A DNA stretch of 64,000 nt from Azorinus chamasolen (lineage: Eukaryota; Mollusca; Bivalvia; Cardiida; Solecurtidae), in assembly GCA_963576725.1 (NCBI GenBank), contig OY755237.1:68279472-68343471 (forward strand). Reading direction: 5' to 3'. Positions 53,761 through 63,883 of this stretch are shown piece by piece; position 1 is the stretch's first letter; each line of letters begins with the position of its first letter. The position numbers were made by a program, and so were the translations under genes. The notes beneath the pieces were generated by a model that had not been told where the DNA came from, ran no database searches, and worked only from the letters and a program-made list of their open reading frames with translations.

Positions 53761-54138
53761 CGGAAGACGCCACCTGCCTAAAAGTAATATATGTGCATTC
53801 TTCTCTACTGGAATTCCTGTTTAGAGGAGTTTTGCTGTCTGAGGTGGCATCGCTTTTTAATGGGTTATGGTTTAACACAGTTCTAAGTGACATTAACCGC
53901 CCTACCCATTGTAATCGAACTGTAATTATGACTTTGTATTTCCTTATTCTGTCTATATAACACTTTGCTGAATAAACAAACCCCCGTTTACATGGTATTA
54001 ATATGAAACGTTTTCTGACACCTAAATTTAAATTTGGACAGAAAATGCACCTTGCTTTAAATTGATTATTGATTATTAGACAAGCCCCGGAACCAATTGC
54101 TTTCCAAACACGTTTCGCAATAATGACTGTTAGATGCA

Positions 54139-54352
54139 TTAACCCTTTCCCGATATCCCCGACCTGGCTCGCGTTTGCAAACAGCTTGGATCCTGATGAG
54201 ACGTCGAGTTACTCGGCGTCTCATCAGGATCCAAGCTGTTTGACGCTCAGTTAATAGTTTTCCAAAACTATCGGAATCGGAAGTAATCTAACTTGCAGTA
54301 CATCCAAATCTGAGCTGGCATTATGTTTGCACAGTGGGAATAGGGATAAGAT
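54139..54352. mobile_element. F2 MITE, TTAACCCTTTCCC / GGGAATAGGG ends
   Basis: TTAA at 54139-54142; CCTGGCTCGCGTTTGCAAAC leads to a perfectly paired hairpin (GGATCCTGATGAGACGTCGA ... TCGGCGTCTCATCAGGATCC). The right end is GTGGGAATAGGGATAAG. The arms outside the hairpin are not inverted copies. Confidence 0.75.
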
Positions 54353-54745
54353 GCACGATCAATTCGTTGTTGCTAATTTGTGTCCTATTTTTACTTTGTG
54401 GTTTGTAAAGCAAGCTATTGAAAAGAACTTCAAGAAAATTACTACTCTTGTTACCAATTTGGAGAGGATATTTTTGTCACACGAAGAGTACTCAAGACAC
54501 ATATTCAGCGATAAGGAAAAAGGAGACTGCCTATATAATATTAAAAGAATTTCGCAGAATGTAGCAACGTCAAAATCGTTTGTAATTTAAGCGTTAACAG
54601 TTTTTCTCAACTGTTCAGTAAATATAAAATGACTGCTGTTTTATAATAAATACTTCTTGAGATCGTGTTCTGTGATAAATGGATTTTAGAATATGGGTGG
54701 CATTTACAAATGTTTGTCTTGTTCCTGATCCTTTACCTGAAGACA

Positions 54746-54987
54746 AAAACTCTTTACTCCATAAATATTCCCTCTATGCTACGCCTTTGCAAACGGAGTA
54801 AATATATAACAGATGGCTCCTGTAGGAACCGCCTGATCAGGATCGGCTCTGTGTGCTTAATATGATATAAAATAGATATGATTCTACAGTTTCTGCCAAG
54901 GCCAAATATTCATGTGTTCAAGTGGTATTATAACAATCGAATTAATATGCATGATGCCATTATTTCGTACATTAATATACATGGTTA
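54746..54987 (-). mobile_element. F1 MITE, reverse
   Basis: CTCTTTACTCCATAAATATT, GCTACGCCTTTGCAAACGGA, centre GATGGCTCCTGTAGGAACCG. Then GATTCTACAGTTTCTGCCAA and a closing ACATGGTTAA. Confidence 0.72.
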
Positions 54988-55084
54988 AATTAAATCATTT
55001 TCTTATAATATGATATTAAAGAAGTAAATGCATTACTATGACACATAGTAAAGAATCAGACACATGTACTCTATATCCAAACAC

Positions 55085-55170
55085 AGTCATGTCCTACATC
55101 ATCCATCTGATCTGGGTCTACCCTGTTTGAAAAAATGGGAAAAGACGTCTCTATAAGGTACATGTAATAT
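55085..55170 (+). repeat. F1 right-half fragment
   Basis: CATCTGATCTGGGTCTACCC and TGTTTGAAAAAATGGGAAAA; the remainder is lost. Confidence 0.45.
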
Positions 55171-55224
55171 GTTAATTTCGCTAGTCTTTATTCCGAATAC
55201 CCAAGTAAATATTAGTTTCTGCCA

Positions 55225-55423
55225 TTAACCCATTACAACCTCTTTGAATAAATCTACCCAAAAGGAGCATTTACTAGTGAAAAGTAGAATTTTGTAGTTT
55301 GAAACCATTGTAATAAATAGAGCATTTGCTCCTATAGGAGCAAATGCTCTATTTATCACAATGGTTTCAAGTCGTGGTTATTACAGAGGCGTAGAAAGGC
55401 GTATTTAAGGAGGAAAGGGTTAA
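55225..55423. mobile_element. F3 MITE, intact hairpin
   Basis: TTAA at 55225-55228 and 55420-55423. AGCATTTGCTCCTATAGGAG is at the centre of GAAACCATTGTAATAAATAG / ATTTATCACAATGGTTTCAA. The right end GGCGTAGAAAGGCGTATTTA is the same as the F1 right end. Confidence 0.9.
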
Positions 55424-55457
55424 GGCAGGCGGCTGCTCTTAGAGCTTTCATCGTGTA

Positions 55458-55635
55458 TTAACCCTTTACCCGACATAGAAGACTTGTAACACATTAACAA
55501 ATACCGTAGACCAATATCAGGCAGCTCATGTCTGCTTCAGGGCCCAGGTGTTCATAAACATCTATAAAACTCTAGCTTCAGATAATTCATAATGTCATTA
55601 TATCTTACACGAATATTTATAAGGTAAAGGGTTAA
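55458..55635 (-). mobile_element. F1 MITE, decayed
   Basis: TTAACCCTTTACCCGACATA and a closing AGGTAAAGGGTTAA. The hairpin region (GTAGACCAATATCAGGCAGC) has lost one arm. Confidence 0.6.
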
Positions 55636-55799
55636 GCATCGAACTGCCCAAAGCCTATCACAATTCTTCTTAATGGAATACTTTCGAGGCTTTGATGTAT
55701 AAATATTATTTATTTTGGAAATGTTGAATACCGTAACCATTATCCCGCCAAAACATAGTGTCTGTTCAAATTCTGATACGTTGTATTTTTCACTTATAA

Positions 55800-55925
55800 C
55801 ATCCAAATCCAAAATAATAAAGTGACAAACAGCTAGGATGCTGATGAGATACCGAGTTACTCGGCGTCTCATCTGGATCCGACCTGCTAGCACACGTGAT
55901 AATTCATATTTGGCAGGATGCTTAT
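55800..55925. repeat. F2 MITE hairpin
   Basis: GTGACAAACAGCTAGGATGC, centre ACCGAGTTACTCGGCGT, CTCATCTGGATCCGACC, then AATTCATATTTGGCAGGATG. Ends are uncertain. The 141-codon open frame overlapping it is not a gene. Confidence 0.65.
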
Positions 55926-56336
55926 TAAAATGTGAACTGCACTTGAAATTAGATGTATACACTAATAATTTTCTCATTAAACCAATGTATCTGTACTAGA
56001 TCTTATATTATTCTGAGCCATATATAGTACTTAGAACATCTGTAAACAGTGCAAGGTGCACCTGTATGCGTCCTACTTAAGGGGAGGTTAGAGCATGAAG
56101 TTTCTTTGTCGCAAACCAGTTAAATGATGAAATCTTCCCAATACCAGTTTTACATTGCATCAAAGTAAACATTTATCGAATTATGCCAATCAAAGTATAA
56201 CAACATCCTGTAGCTTCCCATTTTTTTTTTAAAGCAAACGACTATTCCGTTTAATGTCATTCACACCCACTGAATTCTTACACATTACTTGGTAGCTATT
56301 TGATATATTCCTTGCTATAACACTTTACGTAGCACT
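55926..56336. other. No recognised gene
   Basis: AT-rich, includes a short poly-T run near 56222. Nothing supported. Confidence 0.4.
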
Positions 56337-56555
56337 TGTACTTAATGAATATTCATGAAAAAGTGTAATTACTGTATGAATATCAATTAGTTGTATGTTT
56401 ATAATAGCATATATATATGGACAAGAAAACAGTGACTATTGTATCAACTAGAAACAGAGCAGACCCCGGTCAGACGGTTCCAACGGGATACGTCTGACCT
56501 GCGTCTTTGCGGTTTGCAAAGTCGTATAAATGAGTATATATGTCGTACAGGGTTA
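56337..56555 (+). mobile_element. F1 MITE
   Basis: GAATATTCATGAAAAAGTGT, GAAACAGAGCAGACCCCGGT, centre GACGGTTCCAACGGGATACG, GCGTCTTTGCGGTTTGCAAA and a right end CAGGGTTAA. Both arms carry C at the usual mismatch position (CCCCGG / CCTGCG). Confidence 0.68.
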
Positions 56556-56974
56556 AAGCATCGACAGAAAAAAACGATTGCGTTACAAATCTCCTGAAAC
56601 ATCTTACAAAGATAATGATCTGTTTTCGCAGTCATTGCTCTATTTTAGAAAACCGTTTTGTGTTTTATAAATTAAATATATGTATATCTCTAATTGAAAA
56701 TCGCACATTCAGCAACCAATGTATTATAACAGTTTTAGTCTACTACTACGAAAGAAAACTGCGACTTCTATAGCTATGTTAGACATTTATTGATCTGAAG
56801 CAAGTTGAAATATATAGTGGTTTTCATGCGTTTAGTTAGAACAATTGAACGGTTTAGTTCACGATGACATATTTCATACCTCATCTAATAGAATGCATGT
56901 GTCAAACGTAAACTTAAAAACATCCATAAAGGGATATAGTTTAAATGATTACATGGAACGTCGAATCAGATATA

Positions 56975-57060
56975 TATCATTCAATAAGCAGAGCCAGATC
57001 ACACCTCTTATACAGGAATCGTCTGATCTGGGTCTAAGCTGGTTGCAGGAGCGCTAAACG
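56975..57060 (+). repeat. F1 hairpin fragment
   Basis: AATAAGCAGAGCCAGATCAC and GAATCGTCTGATCTGGGTCT; the ends are missing. Confidence 0.5.
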
Positions 57061-57311
57061 AGTGTACTGGCCTTGCAAACAGTGTAGATCACGATACGGG
57101 GATCCTAATTCTCTCGCAAATTCACGGTTAAACATATTCCAGCATGTAAGTACTCTTTCTTATTGCATATATGTATACTTGTCGTTCATATGTCTGTTCA
57201 TGTCATGGCTGTGATACTGTATACTTTGTTGATGTTGTTTGATTATTAATAAACGGACTGGGAGTGCCAGTTCCCCACAAAAAAAATTCTCTTGCAAATT
57301 CCATAATGCCG

Positions 57312-57475
57312 AGCTACAGATAAAGGCGCGTACCAAAATACTAAATTCGTCATTTCTCCACAAAACCCTATCCTGTCTCTTAGATACGATTCTAAAGAAT
57401 GGTCACAGTATAGGTTTTGGTGGAGAATATTCTTCAAAATGTTTAACTTTACGCATCTTATCCGGACCTCTGCAT
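57312..57475. mobile_element. FE palindromic MITE
   Basis: GAGCTACAGATAAAGGCGCG, CCACAAAACCCTATCCTGTC, ATTCTAAAGAATGGTCACAG, TATAGGTTTTGGTGGAGAAT and ACGCATCTTATCCGGACCTC. Part of the left arm is deleted. Confidence 0.72.
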
Positions 57476-57527
57476 AATAATCTAAATTTGTTTAAGCTGG
57501 TATTAGTCGCTCTGTGACACAAGGCGA

Positions 57528-57774
57528 TTAACTCTTCGCTTGCTATTCGCGTCAATATACCTACATGTAAATAGTGAAGACCCAGATGAGACAGCTCCTG
57601 CAGGAGCTGTCTCATCAGGGTCTACACTATTTACAAGTTGATTGTGCAACCAGTGCACTCCACAGCAGGGATTGCACAGCGATATACTTGTACACAGTGA
57701 AGATATATGTAATTATACAACAGGGCATGGGTAAAGGAGAAATGTATTTTAAAATTCAGCAAGCGAAGGGTTAA
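57528..57774 (-). mobile_element. F4 MITE, copy 6
   Basis: TTAA at 57528-57531 and 57771-57774. Reverse orientation; the first base after CT is changed (TTAACTCTTCGC), and a 3-bp deletion lies near GGGTAAAGGAGAAATG. Centre GACAGCTCCTGCAGGAGCTGTC. Confidence 0.93.
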
Positions 57775-58274
57775 TACATCACTGATACTGAATTTAAAAC
57801 TTTCATACTGATTGGAATGTATCGGTAAGCACTGATGGGTCAGTCCACTTTGAATATTCAGCTTTCAAAGGGTTAAACAATGTTGAAGCGCATGTGTTAC
57901 ACTGAATCTTAAACAATCCTACGATGTTTTCACATTAATTTCACAAAATATTAAGATGTTCGAACAGGATATATTCAATATGTGGTTACATTATCAAAGG
58001 AATATTGTAACAAAGTTTTGAATGGAAGTTATATCAGTAAATAGACTTTGCTCATTTTCGAGTAACATGCACTGCACTTTGACGGATCACATTACTGACA
58101 TACTCTACTGATTGGAAATAAGCATGTAATTTGTATTGAACATCAAATGTGTATGATACATGTGTACGAGATTTCATCATAGTTGTATCATTAATTTGCT
58201 TTGTGTTATTTAATATATTAATAACTCATTCATTGTGGAAGTCGCCGGGTATCGCCACATATTTCAAAAGAGAT

Positions 58275-58340
58275 CTATGAATGCCTTAGCAAACAGTTTG
58301 AATCCATATGAGATGCCGGGTTACCAAAACTGTTTGACAC
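58275..58340. repeat. F2 remnant, centre deleted
   Basis: AGCAAACAGTTTGAATCCAT, GAGATGCCGGGTTAC, then directly CAAAACTGTTTGACAC: one arm's inner half is gone. Confidence 0.55.
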
Positions 58341-58554
58341 ACCACGTACGTTTTTAGACAGGTGAACACGCCAAAAACGAAAGCAGGATACATTGTTTGA
58401 AGACGAAAACACACACCAAAAGTAACCGCAACTATTGTAGCCATGGACATACGTACTGTAATACTAGGATTCCCATAGTTGTCTTTCACTTTCAGGTATA
58501 TTTACAATAGAACATGTCCTAAGCGGCCATTCATTTATTGAACATAGAGAGTCT

Positions 58555-58645
58555 TAAAAAGCAGGTGGTTGCTTAATGCAGGATAAAAGTAATGCAAAAA
58601 CTGTTTTAAACTACCATCTGCCTTAAAGACCCATAATTAGATATA
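58555..58645. repeat. F5b remnant
   Basis: GCAGGTGGTTGCTTAATGCA with GGATAAAAGTAATGCA, then TACCATCTGCCTTAAAGACC; the centre is lost. Confidence 0.5.
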
Positions 58646-58657
58646 TTTTATGAATGT

Positions 58658-58885
58658 TTAACCCTTTCCTCCTTAAATACGCCTTTCTACGCATCTGTAA
58701 TAACCACTCCTTGAAACCATTGTGATAAATAGAGCATTTGCTCCTATATGAGCAAATGCTCTATTTATCACAATGATTTCAAACAACAAAATTCTAAAAT
58801 GTTACTTTTATCTATTAAATGCTCCTTTTGTGTAGATTCATTCAAAGAGGTTGTATCTAAAATAGCCTATGAGGTAATGGGTTAA
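58658..58885. mobile_element. F3 MITE, both ends intact
   Basis: TTAA at 58658-58661 and 58882-58885. The left end CCCTTTCCTCCTTAAATACG, CCTTTCTACGC is the F1-type end; the right end GCCTATGAGGTAATGGG is the F3-specific end. The centre is AGCATTTGCTCCTATATGAG, with one substitution from perfect. Confidence 0.9.
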
Positions 58886-59214
58886 AATAGGTTCTACTAT
58901 ATAGGACTAATAGGTGTGTAATTGTCCGCACTAATTTGGTTTATAACCAGTTGAGTACATAAAGCAAATTATCACACTTTTCACGAACGAACGACAGATA
59001 GAACGATGAAAATGCTTTACAGTAGAATGTCTCTGAAGCGGTCATATAATTAATTAAGATGGAAGTCTTAGACACTTACCCCATCGTGAAAATGATAAAT
59101 GTCTGCTAAAATTTGGATCTGGTGCAATTTTGGCTACTATAGAATTTAAAGTAAGATAGCCTTCGAAATCAAAGGCAGCAATGCGAAAAGAGAAAATTGC
59201 AGACCCAGTTGTAT

Positions 59215-59352
59215 TGGGTCTGTTCATGAGCAGTAATAAGAGTCGAACACTACTCACGCCCCCACCCCTAGCACCGTTACTGTTACGCAATAGTTTCAAT
59301 CGTCCTGAAATATGCATCGTTTGAGCAGTCGCTATAGAGAGGTTTACTGTAA
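59215..59352 (-). repeat. F8 fragment and an F5 end
   Basis: TCTGTTCATGAGCAGTAATA and CTACTCACGCCCCCACCCCT are reverse-complement F8. At 59330-59352 GCTATAGAGAGGTTTACTGT is an F5 right TIR without the rest. Confidence 0.55.
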
Positions 59353-59448
59353 ATGCCTATGCTTCGTAATTAAGTTGTAATTGAACTAGGGCAGTTGCTT
59401 TCATTAGCAATCAAGAAAAGTGTCACACACTAGTTATGTGTTACATAT

Positions 59449-59700
59449 GTTATCCATTTACTCCATAAATACGTCTGTCTACGCCTTTGCAAAAGAATAA
59501 ACCCAGATCAGACGGTTAATGTAGGAGCTGTCTGATCAGGTTCGGCTCTGGTTGCGTATTCTATGATATAGAGATGATTCTACAGTTTCTTCCAATGCCC
59601 AAACCCCCTCCTGTGTCCGTGTGCTATTGTAAGAATCGATCTAATTCATATTAATGTCATTATTTCTTCCATGAATATTAATGGAGTAAAGGGGTATTGG
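59449..59700 (-). mobile_element. F1 MITE, reverse
   Basis: TATCCATTTACTCCATAAAT, CTACGCCTTTGCAAAAGAAT, hairpin CCCAGATCAGACGGTTAATG / TAGGAGCTGTCTGATCAGG, GATTCTACAGTTTCTTCC, and an ending TAATGGAGTAAAGGGGTA. Confidence 0.72.
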
Positions 59701-59799
59701 CACAATGTGTAGGATATATAACGTCAAAATTAATTATTTCTTACTCAGCTTTAAACAAAATTGTGTGATCAAAATGTGACTACTTGAAATTTTATCAGG

Positions 59800-59850
59800 C
59801 TTTTCATCTGGATCTAAGCTGTTTTCAGATACGAGTCACGTCGCGGTTAA
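59800..59850. repeat. F2 right-arm fragment
   Basis: TTTTCATCTGGATCTAAGCT and GTTTTCAGATACGAGTCACG; the rest is missing. Confidence 0.4.
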
Positions 59851-62394
59851 TTGGAAAGAAGTTTTATTAAAAACATTTAGACATTCTAAAACAACACGAT
59901 GTTCATTAAATAAAATCTCACTATTTATACGGAATAATATTATCTAATTCAGGAACGTTGCGCTGTCATTCGGCTGAAGATGTATACACACACACAACTG
60001 ATTTGATAAAACGTACAACAAAAGTAAGTTTAAAGTTTGATTCAAACAGATAATAATTATGCAACAATTTTAGCATTGATGGGGAAAAGTTCAAATAAAA
60101 GAACACGTGAAAATGAAAAGAGACGAATAATTGCATACTGCTTTATCTTTCTTTACGTCTGTCTGCATCGAAAATTATATGTATATGTATAGTATTTTAT
60201 AACATAATAACCAGTCTATTCTCAACAATTACAAGATAAGGTTTCGTATGTTTGTAAATCAAATTTGTTACAGTCGAAAAAGCAAGCTTTATTATCACGC
60301 GCATGTGATATTGTTTGTTTAGTATGTATGTAGCGCCAACATTATCTTCTCTTTTTAAATAATTATTTATTGGAAATTGACGAACTTCAATAGATAAAAA
60401 GTTGGCATATCATCTATGAGAACACCTTTTGACTTTGGAAGAAATCAATGCGTTTGTACCAATATCTTGATAAGTCTTAGATAATCTAGGGGTTTTGAGC
60501 TTTAACCAGTTTACTTTATCATAGTATGTTTGTGTTTTTCAAAATTGAACAGATAACGATAAAAATGTAACTGCATATTGGGCAAACTATGCCTTTCATT
60601 TTCAATACAAATCTTTTCAATGTGTTGTCTTAAAAACAGTGTCAATGATGCTATTGGCAAAGCAAGACTAGTATAATTCTCGTTCAGTTAATTTCTTCTG
60701 TAAGTATTAATTAACGTTTCCTTTCTTCTATATCTGTTTTTCTGACGCAATACTGACAGACACTGCTGGAAAGTAGTATTTTGGCAGACACCAATACAAT
60801 GAAACCGATAATGCCTACGGCTAGTTCGAGTCTACCTTACTAAGCAATTTCAGTTACGTTAACAGACCACGAGCAAATGAAGATGACCTGCCTCAATGAT
60901 TTACATGTACATAACTAATTCCATGGCAGACACAGTACCCACTCATGGCGATTGTGTTGATATATTGTTGTTAAACTGGTTATCAACCTTTTGAAGAACA
61001 GTTTTGTTTGACATTTAAACTGCAATATCAAATTTATTTTCAACAATACAGGTTAACGCTTTTGATATGCATTTATAGTTTTCGAAAGCATATTCATGCA
61101 GTATCCTAGTATTATGCTTGTGATCATATTATGGAAATGTCATAGGTTAGATTTTATAAGTCATGTGTAATTTCCATTGACTGTTTAGCTTGAATTAAAA
61201 GAGAATGTACTGAAACAACATTTCAGCACCATCAATCTTAACGTGCTTTATTGCATTCAATGAACATTAAAAAGAGCTAAGTTGCAAGTTTGCGGATAAT
61301 ACTGATTCAAAATATCAAAATCAGATTCAAATACAATACTCCCTGTATCATTACCCTTATTAACTTAATTTATCCCATCATCTGCCATGCGAGAGTGCCG
61401 AAACAGAGTGCCATTAATCGCGGTGCACTGGTGCATGTCATATGCAAATGATCAGTTTGAATCCGGCGGTACTACGCCGTAGACAATGGTCGAAACAGCC
61501 GTCAGATATAGTCAATTTTACATTCTATGGCACTTGTAAAGGGTTACTGATAAAAAGAATATTCTATTCGTGTTAATTCCAAATTGTTTTCTAGAAACTA
61601 GTTTACTATAATGACTTTTACATTCGCTAAAGCTCATGTCATATTATTATAGTAAATTCGTTTCATAAAAATAATGTAATGAACACTCATGTAAGATTCT
61701 CTATATATGCCTAAGTATGATTAAACACATGTGATGTGTCCTGATGTGATACAATTAAAGTAATAATATCGCTAAAATCCCGTTAAATCGCATACTTTCT
61801 TATATGTATGTATGACCATTGAATCCGTATCGATAACACCATTTTATATAATCGGTTGTAATGAATCCGCTAATGACTATTATCAGCGATTATCATCCTA
61901 TTGCCATAACGTTTACCTTTACGAAAACACACCGGCTTGCTGCGAACAATCTCGATTGCCGTCGAAAGTTCACTTTTCTTTTATGTTCATCACAATCGCG
62001 TGACTTCATCCACGTCTCTATAAACACATACATATGATACTGATTTATCGGAAACGTTCCAAGCATAATCGAATAATCGTCGGCACAGTTCGTAAACGGT
62101 AAAACTTTAAACAATCTCTTGGTTATCTGAGCTGATTACACCATTAATTACTGGTCACTTGTTGTTACTTTCAACTTTATTTCTAAGTGAGAACCAGGGT
62201 TCAAATAGCTACGTTGTCATCGTAAATTTGGTTTCAAGACGACCAACGCATTATGGATATATTTCATTGTTTCAATGAATAAAATGTGTTCATTAATCGA
62301 AATTCTATTATTTTACATAAATATTTGTACTGCAGCCATTGAAGTCGTTGCAACTATTTACCCAGTACAGTTCAGTTATGTTCGTCTTTGAAAA
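59851..62394. other. Quiet AT-rich stretch, nothing recognised
   Basis: About 2.5 kb in which I find none of the palindromic families, no RT or transposase motif and no coding signal. One local segment (61430-61475) has AGTTTGAATCC, a box B-like string, without a box A at the right distance. Open frames of 60-73 codons at 61812-62114 are unremarkable. Confidence 0.45.
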
Positions 62395-62580
62395 CCGACT
62401 TGACCCAGATAGCAGACCCAGATGAGACGGCTCCTGTAGGGATCGTCTCATCAGATTCTGCTGTTTGTTAATGAAATAATATAGAGCCATCCGATTCTAA
62501 AGTGCATGTCAGTCATGGTCATCATTCGCTGTGTTCACAATGCCACTATAAACAGTAAGCTAATTAATGTTTATACAGTC
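62395..62580 (-). mobile_element. F1 MITE, decayed
   Basis: GATAGCAGACCCAGATGAGA, CGGCTCCTGTAGGGATCG, TCTCATCAGATTCTGCTGTT, then CGATTCTAAAGTGCATGTCA in F1 order. The ends are missing. Confidence 0.62.
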
Positions 62581-62763
62581 AAGTATGCTCATCGGAACCT
62601 TATCGGTATGATGTAATTATATAGGAAGGCAATGAAGTTGTAACATTCCATTGGGTTTTGTTTTAAATTACTGTTAGGAAATGCGTTATAAAACCCGATT
62701 ACGGGAGACAGTGGACGAAATGAAGAAACCAAATGCACTGTAATAGCGCTCTCCATAAAATAG

Positions 62764-62972
62764 TACGGTAAAACCTCTCTATAAAGGCCACTAAATTACA
62801 TCAAATGTTTTGTGTTAAAGGCAGGTGGCTGATTCAAGCAATGTGAATGTAAAACAGAACGCTCCAATAGGAGCGTTCTGTTTTACTTTCACCTTGCTTA
62901 AAGCAGACACCTGCCCTAAATACGAACTAAATAAACACAATTTAGTGACCGTTATAGAGCGGTTTGACTGTA
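62764..62972. mobile_element. F5 MITE
   Basis: TIRs TACGGTAAAACCTCTCTATA and GTTATAGAGCGGTTTGACTG; centre GAACGCTCCAATAGGAGCGTTC inside GTAAAACAG / CTGTTTTACTTTCACC arms. Confidence 0.88.
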
Positions 62973-63239
62973 CCTACTTTCACAATGAGAACAATAACAC
63001 TTATTAAAGCTGATAGATGTAAGATAAATGTAAGTTAAGACATTTGTGTTTGACACGTGTGCTTCTGGATCTATTCTTGTGACGTAACTTGAATAAATAA
63101 ATGTTCATATACCACCGTCCTATTATTCGTAAAAGTGCATATTTTAAAGGCAGCCATCAAGGACATTTTAAAATTCATACTTCCCATGACAGAAATTTAT
63201 ATGTTTTAGAAATAAGTGTCTGTGGCAAACAAAATATAG

Positions 63240-63365
63240 TGTACACTCTCCAGTTTCTACGATAACAAAATAATCCTATGTATACCTGTCTTTATAAAAC
63301 TTAAGCGAACATATGTTCATGATGTCATTATTTCTTACATAAATACTCAACAGGGAAAGGGTTAA
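63240..63365 (-). repeat. F1 right-end fragment
   Basis: CTCCAGTTTCTACGATAACA, GATGTCATTATTTCTTACAT and a closing GGGAAAGGGTTAA. The hairpin is missing. Confidence 0.5.
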
Positions 63366-63479
63366 CGAGATCAAAGTGTTAAAGTGGACTTGACTATAGG
63401 ATGTTTAACGATCCTACGATGCTTCACATAGTTTAACATTTTAGAACAGGATCTATTCAACATCTAGCGTTCGTTTCAT

Positions 63480-63632
63480 GGTAGTGGTAGATTAATGCAG
63501 GCCATAAGTAATGCTGAAGTTCTCACGGGAGCTTTGTGCATTACTGTTGTTCTGCATTAAGCAAAAACCTGCTTTATAGGACTCCAATATTATCTAAATG
63601 AATGGTCGCTTAGGCCAGGTTCTACTATATTG
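63480..63632. repeat. F5b-type hairpin, decayed
   Basis: GTAGTGGTAGATTAATGCAG, centre GTTCTCACGGGAGCTTTG, TCTGCATTAAGCAAAAACCT, then GGTCGCTTAGGCCAGGTTCT as a poor TIR. Confidence 0.55.
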
Positions 63633-63834
63633 CACATTGAATGCTGCTACAAATCGTTGCATGGAGGTTTCTTGCAGTTATAGCTGTAAATAGCTGCATT
63701 CATGTCTAAGTAACACACACTGCGTTTTGCCAGATCACTTTGTTGGCATTGATCATTAGCTGAAATAAGCATTCAATTCAATATCTTTATTTCCTCCAGA
63801 TTGGAGATATGAATAATATGCATTGTCGTACAAA

Positions 63835-63881
<47 letters not shown>

Positions 63882-63883
63882 CA
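63835..63883. repeat. (CA)n followed by (TA)n microsatellite
   Basis: About 17 CA repeats run straight into a short TATA run. The Val/Cys-rich open frame over it is an artefact. Confidence 0.93.

Larger units (their letters stand above)
53353..53835. mobile_element. F5b MITE interrupted by a SINE
   Basis: The left TIR AGTAAAACTCCTCTAAACGG and arm CAGCTTAATGAAGAGTGAAA run to GAATGCTCC near 53452. The right side resumes at about 53760 with GACGCCACCTGCCTAAAAGT and ends in the TIR CTGTTTAGAGGAGTTTTGCT. The intervening 300 bp is the minus-strand SINE. Confidence 0.78.

Noticed and set aside
53528..54139. 203-codon minus-strand open frame
   Set aside because: It runs across a SINE, an F5b arm and unrelated DNA. 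The peptide GGPVVMRLATSPKVRGSNPG is the translation of a tRNA-type promoter region, not a protein domain.
54327..54590. 87-codon plus-strand open frame beginning inside an F2 element
   Set aside because: It looks mildly protein-like (NLERIFLSHEEYSRHIFSDK) but starts in a MITE end and matches no family I know. Kept only as a possibility.
55552..55977. 141-codon minus-strand open frame
   Set aside because: It spans an F1 end and an F2 hairpin. No compositional or motif support.
36862..57774. Recurrent 66-78 codon open frame (starting MKTQMRQLLQELSHQG) in several places
   Set aside because: It coincides with the F4 MITE each time. The reading frame crosses the hairpin and reflects shared DNA, with no initiation context or domain.
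61430..61475. Possible tRNA/SINE promoter
   Set aside because: AGTTTGAATCC resembles box B, but no box A lies at a suitable distance.
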